From Planctomycetaceae bacterium (GTDB lineage: Bacteria > Planctomycetota > Phycisphaerae > Phycisphaerales > UBA1924): DNA of 64,000 nt. Each line of letters opens with the position of its first letter. The first letter of the stretch is position 1. Location of the stretch: contig JAIYDA010000105.1 of assembly GCA_027487735.1 (NCBI GenBank), positions 16,385 through 80,384 on the forward strand. Reading direction: 5' to 3'. The notes below the pieces were generated by a model. The model saw only the letters and a list, made by a program, of their open reading frames with translations, had not been told where the DNA came from and did no database searches. Positions 18,245-27,234 of this stretch are shown piece by piece. A program made the translations under genes and the position numbers.

Positions 18245-18284
18245 CCCTGCCTTCGTTCGGCGTCACCCGATTCGCTCCGCAGCG

Positions 18285-19715
18285 CTATCCCGCGAACGCC
18301 ATCACCACTGCCCGTGCCGCGGCCTCACCACTTCGCACTGCGCCCTCCATCGTTGCGGGCCAGCCTGTGTCGGTGTGATCGCCCGCGATGAGCAAGCCTG
18401 GGCTCGCCTCGTGCGCTGTGCGAGCGCGGTGCGCGTGCGAGCTGCAACTGGGCACGAACGTCGCGAACCGTTCCTTCACCGCTCGGCAACGCTCGAGCTT
18501 TGCAACTCGCGCCAGCGGAAAGCAAGCCCGCACATCTGCGAGGGCCCGCGCCTCAATCTCCGCGCCGCTCAGGTTCATCCATGCGTCGGCAGCGCTCACC
18601 ACGCCGTGCACCACGCAGCCCGCGTCGTCCTTGCGAAAGGCCCACTGCACGCCCGTACCCAGCATCACGGCGTGCGGCTCGTGCATCACGCGGCGATCAA
18701 ACCGCATGTGCAAACCCAGGATCGGGCTGTGCGACAACCCGCGCATCTGCTCCACTCGCGGGTCGCTCGCAAACGCTCCGCTCGCGAGCAGACCCGTGGC
18801 CTTTTCAAAGGGCGTTGCGACCACCACGCATCGCGCCCGCACCGCGGTGCTGCCCACACGCACGACAAGCCCGCAAGCCCCGCGATCGATCGCCGACACC
18901 GCAGCCCCCTCCACCACGGCCCCGCCCGCGCGGGAGATGATCTCACGCGCAGGGTCATAGAGCGCTCGCAGGGGCGTGGTGGGCAACCCGATGCGCGATG
19001 CGTGCGGGCCCGGCAGCACCGCACCTTGCACCACGTGCAGCGCGGAGGCTGCGCTCGTGGCTTCCAGCGTCGCGTTGCACGCGCTCACGATGAGGGGCGT
19101 CCAAAAGTGCTCTCGAACCAGCTCGCCCTGGTCGTGGGCATCGAGCCACTGCGCAAAGCTCTGCTGCTGCATCGCCTCACGCTCCACCACCGCCGCCGCA
19201 GCGCATGCGCGAGCAAGGTCGAGCTTGGCCTTGGGCGAAAGAAAGTGCGAAGCAAGCAGCGCGGGCAGCATGCTGGTGCGGGCGGGCAGCCACGAGCTTG
19301 GGCGCAGATGCGACAGCCTGCCCTCGCTGGTGCGCCACCACTGCTCGTCGGAAAATGCGAAGGTGTGCAGCACACCCAGCGTGCGCAGCAGCGCGAGATA
19401 GCGATCGCAGCACCCGAGCGTCACGTGCTGGCAGTTGTCGATCTCTTCGCCGCTCTGCCCATCCACCGCGCTGCTGGCCCGCCCGCCCAACCGCCGGCGA
19501 GCCTCGAGCACGAGCGCGGGCATGCCGCGTTCAGCGAGTCGCACGGCGCAGGCAAGGCCCGCGAGCCCACCCCCCACCACCACGACGCCTGGCTCGCCGC
19601 GCCGCGCCCGCGCCGCAAGTGCCCAGTGCAGCGCGCGCTGCGCAGCGGGGTGGCCCTCTGGGTTCTGGCCCTCTTGGCTTGGGCTCTCTGGGTTGTCGTT
19701 CGCTGGATGTTGCAT
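18285..19715 (-). CDS. hpnE: Hydroxysqualene dehydroxylase (squalene-associated FAD-dependent desaturase)
   Basis: 476 residues. The N-terminal dinucleotide-binding motif is V-V-V-G-G-G-L-A-G-L-A-C-A-V-R-L-A-E, followed by L-E-A-R-R-R-L-G-G-R-A and I-D-N-C-Q-H-V-T-L-G-C-C. The C-terminus has the family signature A-G-D-H-T-D-T-G-W-P-A-T-M-E-G-A-V-R-S-G. HpnE reduces hydroxysqualene to squalene after HpnC/HpnD in the bacterial squalene route leading to hopanoids or other triterpenes. The partner genes are not in this window. It is divergent from asnB with about 100 bases between starts. The family call is secure; the membership of a sterol, hopanoid or carotenoid-like pathway is inference. Confidence 0.88.
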   Translation of the reverse strand: MQHPANDNPESPSQEGQNPEGHPAAQRALHWALAARARRGEPGVVVVGGGLAGLACAVRLAERGMPALVLEARRRLGGRASSAVDGQSGEEIDNCQHVTLGCCDRYLALLRTLGVLHTFAFSDEQWWRTSEGRLSHLRPSSWLPARTSMLPALLASHFLSPKAKLDLARACAAAAVVEREAMQQQSFAQWLDAHDQGELVREHFWTPLIVSACNATLEATSAASALHVVQGAVLPGPHASRIGLPTTPLRALYDPAREIISRAGGAVVEGAAVSAIDRGACGLVVRVGSTAVRARCVVVATPFEKATGLLASGAFASDPRVEQMRGLSHSPILGLHMRFDRRVMHEPHAVMLGTGVQWAFRKDDAGCVVHGVVSAADAWMNLSGAEIEARALADVRACFPLARVAKLERCRAVKERFATFVPSCSSHAHRARTAHEASPGLLIAGDHTDTGWPATMEGAVRSGEAAARAVVMAFAG

Positions 19716-19818
19716 GAATGCCGACGTCGTTTCGCTTGAGACCGCTCACAGGGTGCATAGCTCGCGGCATTGTTGCGTGCCCGGCACGCACGCGAGCAAC
19801 CCGCGCATATCTTCGCCC

Positions 19819-21837
19819 ATGTGCGGCATCGCGGGCATCTTGTGGCGTGTGCCGAAGGCTTGGAGAAGCCCGCTGCGCCGCGTGCCCGATGCCTGGACCG
19901 CCGCGATGCTCGGCGCAATCGAGCATCGCGGGCCCGATGGGCAGGGCGTGCTGCACCTGGAGTTTGAGCGCGAGCATGACAGGCTGCTCATCGCCCTGCT
20001 GCACCATCGCCTTGCGATCATCGACGCAACTGGCGGCGCACAACCCATGCAGAGCGCCTGCACCTCGCGCGCGATCGTCTTCAACGGATGCATCGACAAC
20101 CACCGCGACCTCCGCAGCACGCTGCTCGCGCGCGGCTATCGCTTTCGAAGCCACCATAGCGACACCGAGGCCCTGCTGCACGCGCACGCCGAGTGGCGAG
20201 AGCACGTCTGCGAGCACCTCATGGGGTCGTGGGCCTTCGCCGTCGCGTGCACGCGCACGCGCGATGTGCTGTTGAGCCAGGACTTTGGCCTCGAAAAGCC
20301 GCTGTGGTGGGGCCGCCTGCACACGAGCGAGGCCTCGCAGCGGGGCAACGCGCCCGATGTGCTCGCGTTCGCCAGCGTGCCCGCCGCGCTCGCGCGCGTG
20401 CAGCGCGAGGTCGAAGGACGCGTGCACGCCGCGCACGCGGCGGACCTGCTCGCCTGGGTGCGCCACGGCGCTGCGAGCACTCCCGTGCTTTCGTGTGCGC
20501 AGCCCTTGAAAGCCCGCGGCTGCGTGGTCTCGGGCCTTGCGCTCCTCGAGCATGGGCAGCGCGCGGTGCGTGCGGCGCACTTGCCCGCGCGCGGCGAGCA
20601 CGACCTCACGCCAGGCGAAGCCGAGCACGCCCTTCGCGCCGCGGTCGCCCTGCGCATGGAGGCCGATGTGCCCGTGGGGTGCTTTCTTTCGGGAGGCATC
20701 GACTCTTCGCTCATCGCGGCCTTTGCCAAGCCCCACGCGCCGCAACTCAGCACGTTCACGGTGCGCATGCCCGACGCACGCTACGACGAATCTCGCGAAG
20801 CCGCGGCGATTGCGCGATACCTCGGCACGCAGCACCACGAGCTGGCGTGCGAGGGCGACGCCGCGAGCGATCTGCAACGGCTCATCTCGCTGCTCGGTGC
20901 GCCCTTTGGCGATAGCTCGCTCTTGCCCACGCACTGGGTGGCCCGCGCCGCACGCCAGCACTGCAAGGTCTGCCTCACGGGCGATGGTGGCGACGAGCTG
21001 TTTGTGGGCTACGAGCGCCACATCGCTGCGCTGCACATGCCGCGCGTGCGCGATGCGCTGCTCGCGCTGCGCAGCATGGGCGCGGGCAGCCCGCGCCCCG
21101 GGATGCACCACCCCAAGGGCATGCGTGCCAAGCTGTCTCGCCTGCTGCGCATGGCAGCCGGAAGCTACGCCGACGCCTTCGCGCTCTTCTCGCGCGAGCA
21201 GCTGCGCGAGCTGTTTCCTGCACACGCCAGCGTCATCGGGGGCGACGACACCGCGATCGAACACCCCGACCTCGATTTCAGCGCGTGGACTGATCCAGCT
21301 CGGCATGACATCCTCCACGCCCTGCCCAACGACATGCTTCTGAAAGCCGACCACGCGGCGATGGCCGTCGCGCTCGAAACCCGCGCTCCGTTCCTCGCTC
21401 GCGGCGTACAAACCGCGGCGCTCAGCGCGTCGCTCGCATCCCTCGTCGCGAGCGGCGGCACGCCCAGCATGCTGCGCGAGCTGTTGCCCCGGCGCAAAGC
21501 CCTGCTCCGCACGCTCGCCTCGCAGCACCTGCCCACGTGGGTTGCGAAGCGACCCAAAATGGGCTTTGCGATTCCCCTCGGCACCATGCTGCGCACCGAC
21601 AGAGGCCTGCGCGAGCTGCTGGAGCAACTGCGCACCAACGGCATGAATGACCTTGCCCGCGTCGGGCTCTTCATCCACGCCCCCGCGCTGCACGCGATGA
21701 TCGATACGCATCTCTCCGGCGCGCAGCACCACGAGCAACGGCTCTACGCCCTCATCGTGATGCAACTCTGGGCGAGGGGGCTGAAGAGCGCGACAGCAGG
21801 CCGCGACGCGCACGCGCGTCCAGCAACGCTTGCGTGA
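19819..21837 (+). CDS. asnB: Asparagine synthetase (glutamine-hydrolysing)
   Basis: 672 residues. The start is fixed by the family rule that the mature N-terminus is Met-Cys: M-C-G-I-A-G-I at 19819, with Cys2 as the glutaminase nucleophile. An earlier in-frame start would bury this Cys. The glutaminase domain (1-~200) contains E-H-R-G-P-D-G-Q-G; the synthetase domain has the PP-loop S-G-G-I-D-S-S-L-I-A-A near residue 292 and L-T-G-D-G-G-D-E-L-F-V-G-Y. It transfers glutamine amide nitrogen to aspartate using ATP. At ~670 residues it is of the long bacterial type often associated with exopolysaccharide or exosortase loci, but here it sits beside hpnE. Confidence 0.93.
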   Translation: MCGIAGILWRVPKAWRSPLRRVPDAWTAAMLGAIEHRGPDGQGVLHLEFEREHDRLLIALLHHRLAIIDATGGAQPMQSACTSRAIVFNGCIDNHRDLRSTLLARGYRFRSHHSDTEALLHAHAEWREHVCEHLMGSWAFAVACTRTRDVLLSQDFGLEKPLWWGRLHTSEASQRGNAPDVLAFASVPAALARVQREVEGRVHAAHAADLLAWVRHGAASTPVLSCAQPLKARGCVVSGLALLEHGQRAVRAAHLPARGEHDLTPGEAEHALRAAVALRMEADVPVGCFLSGGIDSSLIAAFAKPHAPQLSTFTVRMPDARYDESREAAAIARYLGTQHHELACEGDAASDLQRLISLLGAPFGDSSLLPTHWVARAARQHCKVCLTGDGGDELFVGYERHIAALHMPRVRDALLALRSMGAGSPRPGMHHPKGMRAKLSRLLRMAAGSYADAFALFSREQLRELFPAHASVIGGDDTAIEHPDLDFSAWTDPARHDILHALPNDMLLKADHAAMAVALETRAPFLARGVQTAALSASLASLVASGGTPSMLRELLPRRKALLRTLASQHLPTWVAKRPKMGFAIPLGTMLRTDRGLRELLEQLRTNGMNDLARVGLFIHAPALHAMIDTHLSGAQHHEQRLYALIVMQLWARGLKSATAGRDAHARPATLA

Positions 21838-21865
21838 CCACGCCAGCCACGCGCAGCGCGAGTCG

Positions 21866-21897
21866 CTTCACGGCTTCACGGCTTCAAGCCTTCACGC
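21866..21897. repeat. Tandem octamer CTTCACGG x4
   Basis: Units CTTCACGG, CTTCACGG, CTTCAAGC, CTTCACGC between the convergent asnB and ileS stops. The last unit runs into the ileS stop codon, so the repeat encodes the final residues of IleRS. Confidence 0.75.
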
Positions 21898-24800
21898 CAC
21901 CCCCACCGCCAGCGCATCGCGATCGCTCAGCACGCCCCCGTCGCTCCGCACGCGCACCGTCCCATCGCGCTTCCAGCTTCGCTCGCAGCGCGGGAACTTG
22001 TCGTCATCGCGCAGGTCCAGCACGCTGGGCTCGGTCGCGCTCGCGTCGGCACGCACGATGCTCACGCCCAGCAGGTCGGCAAGCTCGACGAGATCAAACC
22101 CATCGAGCACGCCGCCAGCGTTGGGCAGCACCACGCCCGCATCCAGCGGGTTCTCGATGCCGCTGGCCTTCGCCTTCTCCAGCTTGCCCTGCGCCGCATC
22201 CAGCAGCACAAACACCTTGCTCCAGCGCTCGTCGGGCTTCACGCCAAACGCGCTCGCCACCTCGTCGCCCGTGCCGCGAGCACCAAGGAACGTGCGCAGG
22301 TGCACGCACGTGGTCGTGTCCGTGGGCGGCACCTTGTGCAGCGCGCGGAAGGCCTCATCCGCCGTGTGAGGCAGGAACGGGGCGAGCAACCGGCAGAGCC
22401 CATCGAGCATGTCCCACAGCACCGTCTGGCTCGCGCGCCGGCGTGGCGCATCGGGCTTGTCGCAATACATCCGATCCTTGATCGCCGCGAGATAGGTCGC
22501 GCTGAGCGTGCTGTTGCAGAAGTCAAACAGGGCTTTGTGCGCCGTCTGAAAGTCGTACCGCGTGAGCGCGCCAACCACGGTGCGCTCCAGCGCGTTGTAC
22601 TCGCCCAGCACCCACGCATCCAGGCTCGTGGGCGAGAGCGACGCAAGGCTCACGCAGTGCCCGTCCTGAGCAACGCCGCGCTCTGCCTGGGGAGTGCTCG
22701 TGCTGGGCACGAAGTCAAACAGGTTGCTCAGCATGAACCGCAGCGTGTTGCGCACCTTGCGATAGCTCTCGCCCGCCGTCGCGAAGAACGTCAGGTCCAC
22801 CTTGATGTCGTTCTCATACACCAGGCTGCTCACCCACCACCGCATCACGTCCACGCCAAACTCGTTCGTCAGGCTGTCCACCTCATACCGCGCCGCGTCG
22901 GGCCTGCTTTTGCTCAGCTTGCGCCCGTCTTTATCAACCATGAAGCCGTGCGTGAGCAGCGTGCGGAAGGGGGCTTGGCCCGTTGCGCCCAGCGCGGGCA
23001 GCAAGCTGAGCTGAAACCACCCGCGGTGCTGGTCGCTGCCTTCCAAATACAAATCCGCCGGATACCCCAGCCCACGAGCCCGCAGCACGCTGTTCCAGCT
23101 GCTGCCACTCTCAAACCACACGTCCAGAATGTCGCGCGTCTTCTTCAGGCTTGCATAGCCCCCCGCGAGCGCGTGCCTCATCTCGGGCGAGAGCTGCGGG
23201 TCCTTGCTCGCGTCGTAGCTCGCGAGCAACTGCTCGGGCGGCATCGCAAACCACGCATCGCTTCCCTTGCTGCGCAGCACCTCGCACACCGCGCGCACGC
23301 TCGCGCTCGTCAGCAGCACCGCGGGCTCCTCATCCGGATGAGCGTTCGCCGCGAGAGGCAGCACGAACGCCGGGATGGGCAACCCCCACGCACGCTGACG
23401 GCTGATGCACCAATCGGGCCTGCTCTCGAGCATGCCGCGCATGCGATTGCGCCCCCACTCGGGCACGAACTTCACCGGTGGCACGTCGCCACCACCAGTG
23501 CCCTCGCGCACCGCATGCAACGCCAGCTGCTGCATGCTCGCAGGCCTGCCCTGCCAATCGCGCAGGCTCTCGTCCGTGACGCTCACAAACCACTGCTGCG
23601 TGCACCGGAAGATGACGGGCGTCTTGCTGCGCCAGTCGTGCGGATAGCTGTGCATGAACTTCTGATCAAAGAACAGATGCCCGCTGTCGCGCAGGTGCTT
23701 CACCACCGCGTCGTTGGCCTTCCAGATGTTCACGCCCCGCAGCCACTCGGGCACGGTGCTGTCGTATGTGCCATCACCCTTCACCGGGCAATACACGGGC
23801 AGCGCGTGCTTCAGGCCTGTCTGATAGTCCTCGGTGCCGTGGCCCGGCGCGGTGTGCACCAGCCCCGTGCCATCCTCGGTCGTGACATAATCGGCAGGCA
23901 CGACACTCCAGATCTTTTCCAGGCTGCACGCGCGCTGCAACGCACACTTGGGCGTGCTCGTCACAAACGGATGCCTGTATCGCAGCCCCACGAGCTTGTC
24001 GCCCGTGGTCGTGGCGATCACGCTCACCTCTTCGCTCCGCGCCAGCTGCGTCACCTTCTCGATGAGCTTGCTTGCGAGCACCGTCACGTTCCCATCGATC
24101 CACACCAGCGCATACTCCACCTCCGGGTGCACCGCCACCGCGACGTTCGCGGGCAGCGTCCAGGGCGTGGTCGTCCAGATCATAAAGCACGGCTTCTGAT
24201 GAGGCCTCACGCCCGCGGGCAGCGCACGGCTCTTCTTCGCGTATGGGTCGGCTGGCTTCGCATCAGGCGCCGAAGCTTCGGTGCTTTCGTCGCCGCTTTC
24301 GTCATCCGCTTCGTCCTCGGCGCTCTGCTTCAGGCCAAACGCGTCATACACCGCGTCGGCGTCGAGTGCTTCAAAGTCGACGAATACGCTCGTGTCCTCA
24401 CGATCCTCATACTCCAGTTCGGCTTCCGCGAGCGCGGTCTCGTTCGCGATGCTCCAGTGCACGGGCTTCACAGCGCGATACACCAGCCCAGCCTTCAGCA
24501 GGTCCGCCAGCACTTCCAGCGTGCTCGCCTCATACTGCGGAGCCATCGTGAGGTAGGGGTTGTCATAGTCCGCGAGCGTGAGCAGCCGCTGCATCTGCCC
24601 CGCCTGCAGCTTGATGTACTTCTCCGCGTGCTGCTGGCACTCGCGCCGCACGATCATGTCGCGCTGGCTCACCTCCATCGTCGCGAGCTTCGCGAAGCTC
24701 CCTTTCTCCTGCATCGCCTGCATCACCTTGTGCTCGATGGGCAGGCCGTGGCAATCCCAACCCGGCACGTACGGCACGTTCTTCCCCAGCATCGTCTGGC

Positions 24801-25125
24801 TGCGCACCACAAAGTCCTTCAGGCACTTGTTCATGAGGTGCCCGAGGTGGATGCTGCCGTTCGCATAAGGCGGTCCATCGTGAAAGTTGAACGTGGGCGA
24901 TGCCTTGCGCTCCTCCCGCAGCTTGGCATACAGCCCAAGCTGCTGCCAACGCTTCAGGCTCTGCGGCTCGCTTTGCAGCAGGTTGGCCTTCATGTCAAAC
25001 TTCGTCTGCGGCAGGTTCAGCGTTTTGCGATAGCGGTTCTTGTCGGGCTTCGCCGCAGTCTGGGGCTCGGTAGTGGTCTGAGTCGTGGTCTGAGTCGGGG
25101 GCTGAGTCGGGGGCTGAGTGGTCAT
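21892..25125 (-). CDS. ileS: Isoleucyl-tRNA synthetase
   Basis: 1077 residues from the ATG at 25125, with GAAGGA eight bases upstream; the frame extends further upstream without homology. Class I signatures: H-L-G-H at 93-96 (HIGH) and K-L-S-K-S near 737 (KMSKS). The CP1 editing region has W-T-T-T-P-W-T-L-P-A-N. It charges tRNA-Ile with isoleucine. Three oddities: a Thr/Gln/Pro-rich N-terminal extension encoded by four 12-nt repeats; a ~40-residue acidic insertion (S-A-E-D-E-A-D-D-E-S-G-D-E-S) just before the editing motif; and a C-terminal zinc-ribbon region reduced to one Cys (F-P-R-C-E-R-S-W). Convergent with asnB, 54 bases apart. Confidence 0.95.
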   Translation of the reverse strand: MTTQPPTQPPTQTTTQTTTEPQTAAKPDKNRYRKTLNLPQTKFDMKANLLQSEPQSLKRWQQLGLYAKLREERKASPTFNFHDGPPYANGSIHLGHLMNKCLKDFVVRSQTMLGKNVPYVPGWDCHGLPIEHKVMQAMQEKGSFAKLATMEVSQRDMIVRRECQQHAEKYIKLQAGQMQRLLTLADYDNPYLTMAPQYEASTLEVLADLLKAGLVYRAVKPVHWSIANETALAEAELEYEDREDTSVFVDFEALDADAVYDAFGLKQSAEDEADDESGDESTEASAPDAKPADPYAKKSRALPAGVRPHQKPCFMIWTTTPWTLPANVAVAVHPEVEYALVWIDGNVTVLASKLIEKVTQLARSEEVSVIATTTGDKLVGLRYRHPFVTSTPKCALQRACSLEKIWSVVPADYVTTEDGTGLVHTAPGHGTEDYQTGLKHALPVYCPVKGDGTYDSTVPEWLRGVNIWKANDAVVKHLRDSGHLFFDQKFMHSYPHDWRSKTPVIFRCTQQWFVSVTDESLRDWQGRPASMQQLALHAVREGTGGGDVPPVKFVPEWGRNRMRGMLESRPDWCISRQRAWGLPIPAFVLPLAANAHPDEEPAVLLTSASVRAVCEVLRSKGSDAWFAMPPEQLLASYDASKDPQLSPEMRHALAGGYASLKKTRDILDVWFESGSSWNSVLRARGLGYPADLYLEGSDQHRGWFQLSLLPALGATGQAPFRTLLTHGFMVDKDGRKLSKSRPDAARYEVDSLTNEFGVDVMRWWVSSLVYENDIKVDLTFFATAGESYRKVRNTLRFMLSNLFDFVPSTSTPQAERGVAQDGHCVSLASLSPTSLDAWVLGEYNALERTVVGALTRYDFQTAHKALFDFCNSTLSATYLAAIKDRMYCDKPDAPRRRASQTVLWDMLDGLCRLLAPFLPHTADEAFRALHKVPPTDTTTCVHLRTFLGARGTGDEVASAFGVKPDERWSKVFVLLDAAQGKLEKAKASGIENPLDAGVVLPNAGGVLDGFDLVELADLLGVSIVRADASATEPSVLDLRDDDKFPRCERSWKRDGTVRVRSDGGVLSDRDALAVGVA

Positions 25126-25501
25126 GGCGGACAATCCTTCAGTTCCGCCCGCACGCCGCGCGCGGTGCCCATCGTGGCAAAGCGCGGCTGCGAGGCAAGG
25201 GGGAGAGCATATGGAATAGAACGCGGTTGGGTGAGTGCCACGCCGCAAGCCCGGGGCATGAGCCAGTGCCCGCCCTTGCCATCGCAAGGGCCAGCGACCG
25301 AGCCCAAAGAGCCCGCAAAGGCCCAACAGAACGCAGCGAAACACCCAGTGCAGCAATCGCCAGCAGCCAAAGGCTGCGGCAGACACGATTCGCCCCGCAA
25401 GACGCGGTCGCTCACCAATGGAGCGCCGTCAGCGGGGCCGTCGAATTCGTCCAACGTGATGGAACGAGATGCTGGGCATGAGGGATGATACGCGGGAGGC
25501 G

Positions 25502-25566
25502 AGGGAAGTGAGGGATGGAGGGATGAAGGGAAGAAGGGATGGAGGGGTAGAGGGAAGAAGGGACGA
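25502..25566. repeat. Purine-rich octamer array (AGGGATGG-type)
   Basis: Seven consecutive 8-mers from 25511 (AGGGATGG, AGGGATGA, AGGGAAGA, AGGGATGG, AGGGGTAG, AGGGAAGA, AGGGACGA) after one 9-base unit. It is the left arm of a long inverted arrangement with 25995-26042. Confidence 0.85.
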
Positions 25567-25592
25567 AGCACCAAGCGACCGCATCCTCGCCT

Positions 25593-25809
25593 CGAAGGGG
25601 CGCGCGGGTGTAGCCATGGGCAAGCGCAGCGCTGCCCGTGGAAACGACGCAGCGAATCAAGTCCGCCCCAACGCGGCGGAGGCACCTTCGCAGTTGACGC
25701 GCGATGTGAGCCTTCTCCTCTGCCCCTCTGGGGCAGTTCTCGCAACCCACACTTCTCCACGCGTTCCGCTGCGCTGCACGCGTGGCTACAACCCGTTGCC
25801 CCTTCGGGG
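25593..25809. repeat. REPIN-like inverted doublet
   Basis: The left unit (25593-25642) begins CGAAGGGGC, continues GTGTAGCCATGGGC and ends GCCCGTGGA. The right unit (25756-25809), read on the minus strand, begins CGAAGGGGC, continues TTGTAGCCACGCGT and ends ACGCGTGGA. Each unit folds into its own hairpin (CCATGGGC/GCCCGTGG and CCACGCGT/ACGCGTGG), and the stem bases differ between units in a pairing-preserving way. Two further mini-hairpins, TGCCCC-TCTG-GGGCA and TGCCCC-TTCG-GGGCA, lie near and in the right unit. Confidence 0.75.
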
Positions 25810-25994
25810 CATACGCACACGCCGACGGCACGCGCGGATGCAGCGACCGGCAAGCTCAGTGCCGCCCGCCGACGCCTGTGCGAATCTCCGCCTGCCCAAC
25901 AGCACGCCTCCGCCCCTTCCCCACAACTCCAATCGCGACGCCCACCGCCCCACCCCGCCGCCCTACCCGACACTTCCACTATCACTCTCCGTCT

Positions 25995-26042
25995 CTCCCT
26001 CGTTCCCTCGTTCCCTTTTTCCCTCCATCCCTTCCTCCTCCA
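25995..26042. repeat. Pyrimidine-rich octamer array (TTCCCTCG-type)
   Basis: Units CTCCCTCG, TTCCCTCG, TTCCCTTT, TTCCCTCC, ATCCCTTC, CTCCTCCA, complementary in style and period to the array at 25502-25566 on the other side of the REPIN-like element. Confidence 0.8.
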
Positions 26043-26055
26043 CCCCAACCCACCA

Positions 26056-26092
26056 AAAACGACACCACCCCGCGAGGACAAGCGGGGTGGTG
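26056..26092 (-). terminator. Intrinsic terminator of the 26157-26906 gene
   Basis: An 11-bp stem CACCACCCCGC / GCGGGGTGGTG (26063-26073, 26082-26092), followed on the minus strand by TCGTTTTTGG, 65 bases past the stop codon. Confidence 0.85.
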
Positions 26093-26156
26093 ATCGCTTT
26101 GCTATGCCAACTGCCTAAAGGAGCTCTACCCGCGAGTTACCCCGCAGTCGAGCGTG

Positions 26157-26906
26157 TTAGCGGCGACGGCGAGTCGCAACCAGACCGCCAAGGCCAACCA
26201 GCGCGAGGCTAGCGGGGCTGGGGATCACGGTGATCGCGACGCCACCGATTTCCTTCTTCTTGATGAACGCAACCGTGCCAGCTTCGCTCACGGCAACCAG
26301 CTGGTTGTCGATCGTGACGCGGACGCGGGTCGCCTGACCGCTGATGTTGTTCGCGGCGAGGTGGGCGCTCACGTCGATGTTCGCGCCACCCGTCCACAGA
26401 CCCAGGAAGGTCGGACCGGGGTTGACGAGGTTGAAGTCACCGCTCAGAGGAGCGAACACGCCGCTGCCGCTGAGGGTGGGCACCGTCACCGGTGCGCCGT
26501 TCACTTCGAGCACATCGACGAAGTAGGCAAGGCCAACCCACACGCGGGTGTTGGCGGTGCCACTGCCCAGCAGGGTGTAATCGCCCGACTCAGAGAACTG
26601 AATCGTGGGGATGAAGTTGCCAGAGCTCGACTGGATGGTCGTGGTCAGCGTGCCATCGGTGATGTCGGGCACGCCGTTCACCGAGTTGGCGCCAAAGCTC
26701 GTGGGGCTGAAGCGCAGCGAGTTGCCCGAGATCGTCGGTGCACCGAACAGCGGAATCTGCAGCGCGGGGTTCTCCGTGCTCTGGTCTTCCGTGATGCCGA
26801 GATAGCTCACGGTCGTCCCGGACAGGTTCCCGTAGGAAATCGGCGCAGCGCTCGCCACCGAACCGGCGACGGCCACAACGCCCACAACAGCGAAACGAGC
26901 CAGCAT
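26157..26906 (-). CDS. Exported protein with PEP-CTERM-like tail (paralogue 1)
   Basis: 249 residues from the ATG at 26906 (GAGAGGACACGCT upstream). Signal peptide F-A-V-V-G-V-V-A-V-A-G-S-V-A-S-A-A. The mature body is beta-rich, low in Cys, and ends with a sorting-type tail: I-P-S-P-A-S-L-A-L-V-G-L-G-G-L, then V-A-T-R-R-R-R. This has the PEP-CTERM layout (short motif, hydrophobic helix, Arg cluster) but the usual P-E-P is P-S-P. Tails of this kind are processed by exosortases in the inner membrane; an exosortase is encoded at 59348-60220. It is paralogous along its length to the gene at 27235-27978. The function of the mature protein is unknown. Confidence 0.85.
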   Translation of the reverse strand: MLARFAVVGVVAVAGSVASAAPISYGNLSGTTVSYLGITEDQSTENPALQIPLFGAPTISGNSLRFSPTSFGANSVNGVPDITDGTLTTTIQSSSGNFIPTIQFSESGDYTLLGSGTANTRVWVGLAYFVDVLEVNGAPVTVPTLSGSGVFAPLSGDFNLVNPGPTFLGLWTGGANIDVSAHLAANNISGQATRVRVTIDNQLVAVSEAGTVAFIKKKEIGGVAITVIPSPASLALVGLGGLVATRRRR

Positions 26907-27234
26907 AGCGTGTCCTCTCTCTGCTCTCTGCGAATCGAACAGCAATGTGCATCACCAAGGCACTCTGCAAGCAGAGCATCTCGAAGCGCACCCAGCTATC
27001 CGAGGAACAGCCCGCCGCAAGCGCGTCGATGCTGCTCCAGTCATGTCTCCTTGCGCGAGCACTCGCACAAGCCGATGACAGCGACCCAAGGGCCGCCTTT
27101 CGGTAATGGACTGGTACGCGATTTCGCACGCACCATCCTGCATTCGTTTGCCCGTCCACCCACTGGCTTTGTGCCGTCCGAGGCACGCCAGCTAGGTCGA
27201 GCCCACTGAGTTAAGCCCACTGGGGCAAGATCGA
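26907..27234. other. Spacer between tandem PEP-CTERM-like genes
   Basis: 328 bases with no credible gene. A small palindrome CTCTGC-AA-GCAGAG lies at 26963-26976 in the leader of the downstream gene, and the 8-mer GCCCACTG occurs twice just past the stop at 27235. No clear terminator or promoter is seen. Confidence 0.5.

Larger units (their letters stand above)
25126..26156. other. 1-kb gene-free block of nested inverted repeats
   Basis: Open frames crossing this stretch encode only low-complexity Arg/Pro/Ser-rich sequence and lack RBS or homology, so I call no gene. From left to right it holds a purine-rich octamer array (25502-25566), a REPIN-like doublet (25593-25809), a complementary pyrimidine-rich octamer array (25995-26042) and the terminator of the 26157-26906 gene (26056-26092). 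Confidence 0.75.

Noticed and set aside
22300-25488. 1062-codon open frame on the plus strand
   Set aside because: Antisense to ileS; His/Arg/Ala-rich and without motifs.
25593-25809. CRISPR array or insertion sequence
   Set aside because: The units are inverted, not direct, there are no regular spacers, and no cas or transposase gene is present.
25469-26212. Possible 247-residue protein in the repeat block
   Set aside because: Its sequence is the octamer arrays and REPIN element translated (R-R-D-G-G-V-E-G-R-R style and Pro/Ser runs), with no RBS, and it runs into the neighbouring terminator and gene.
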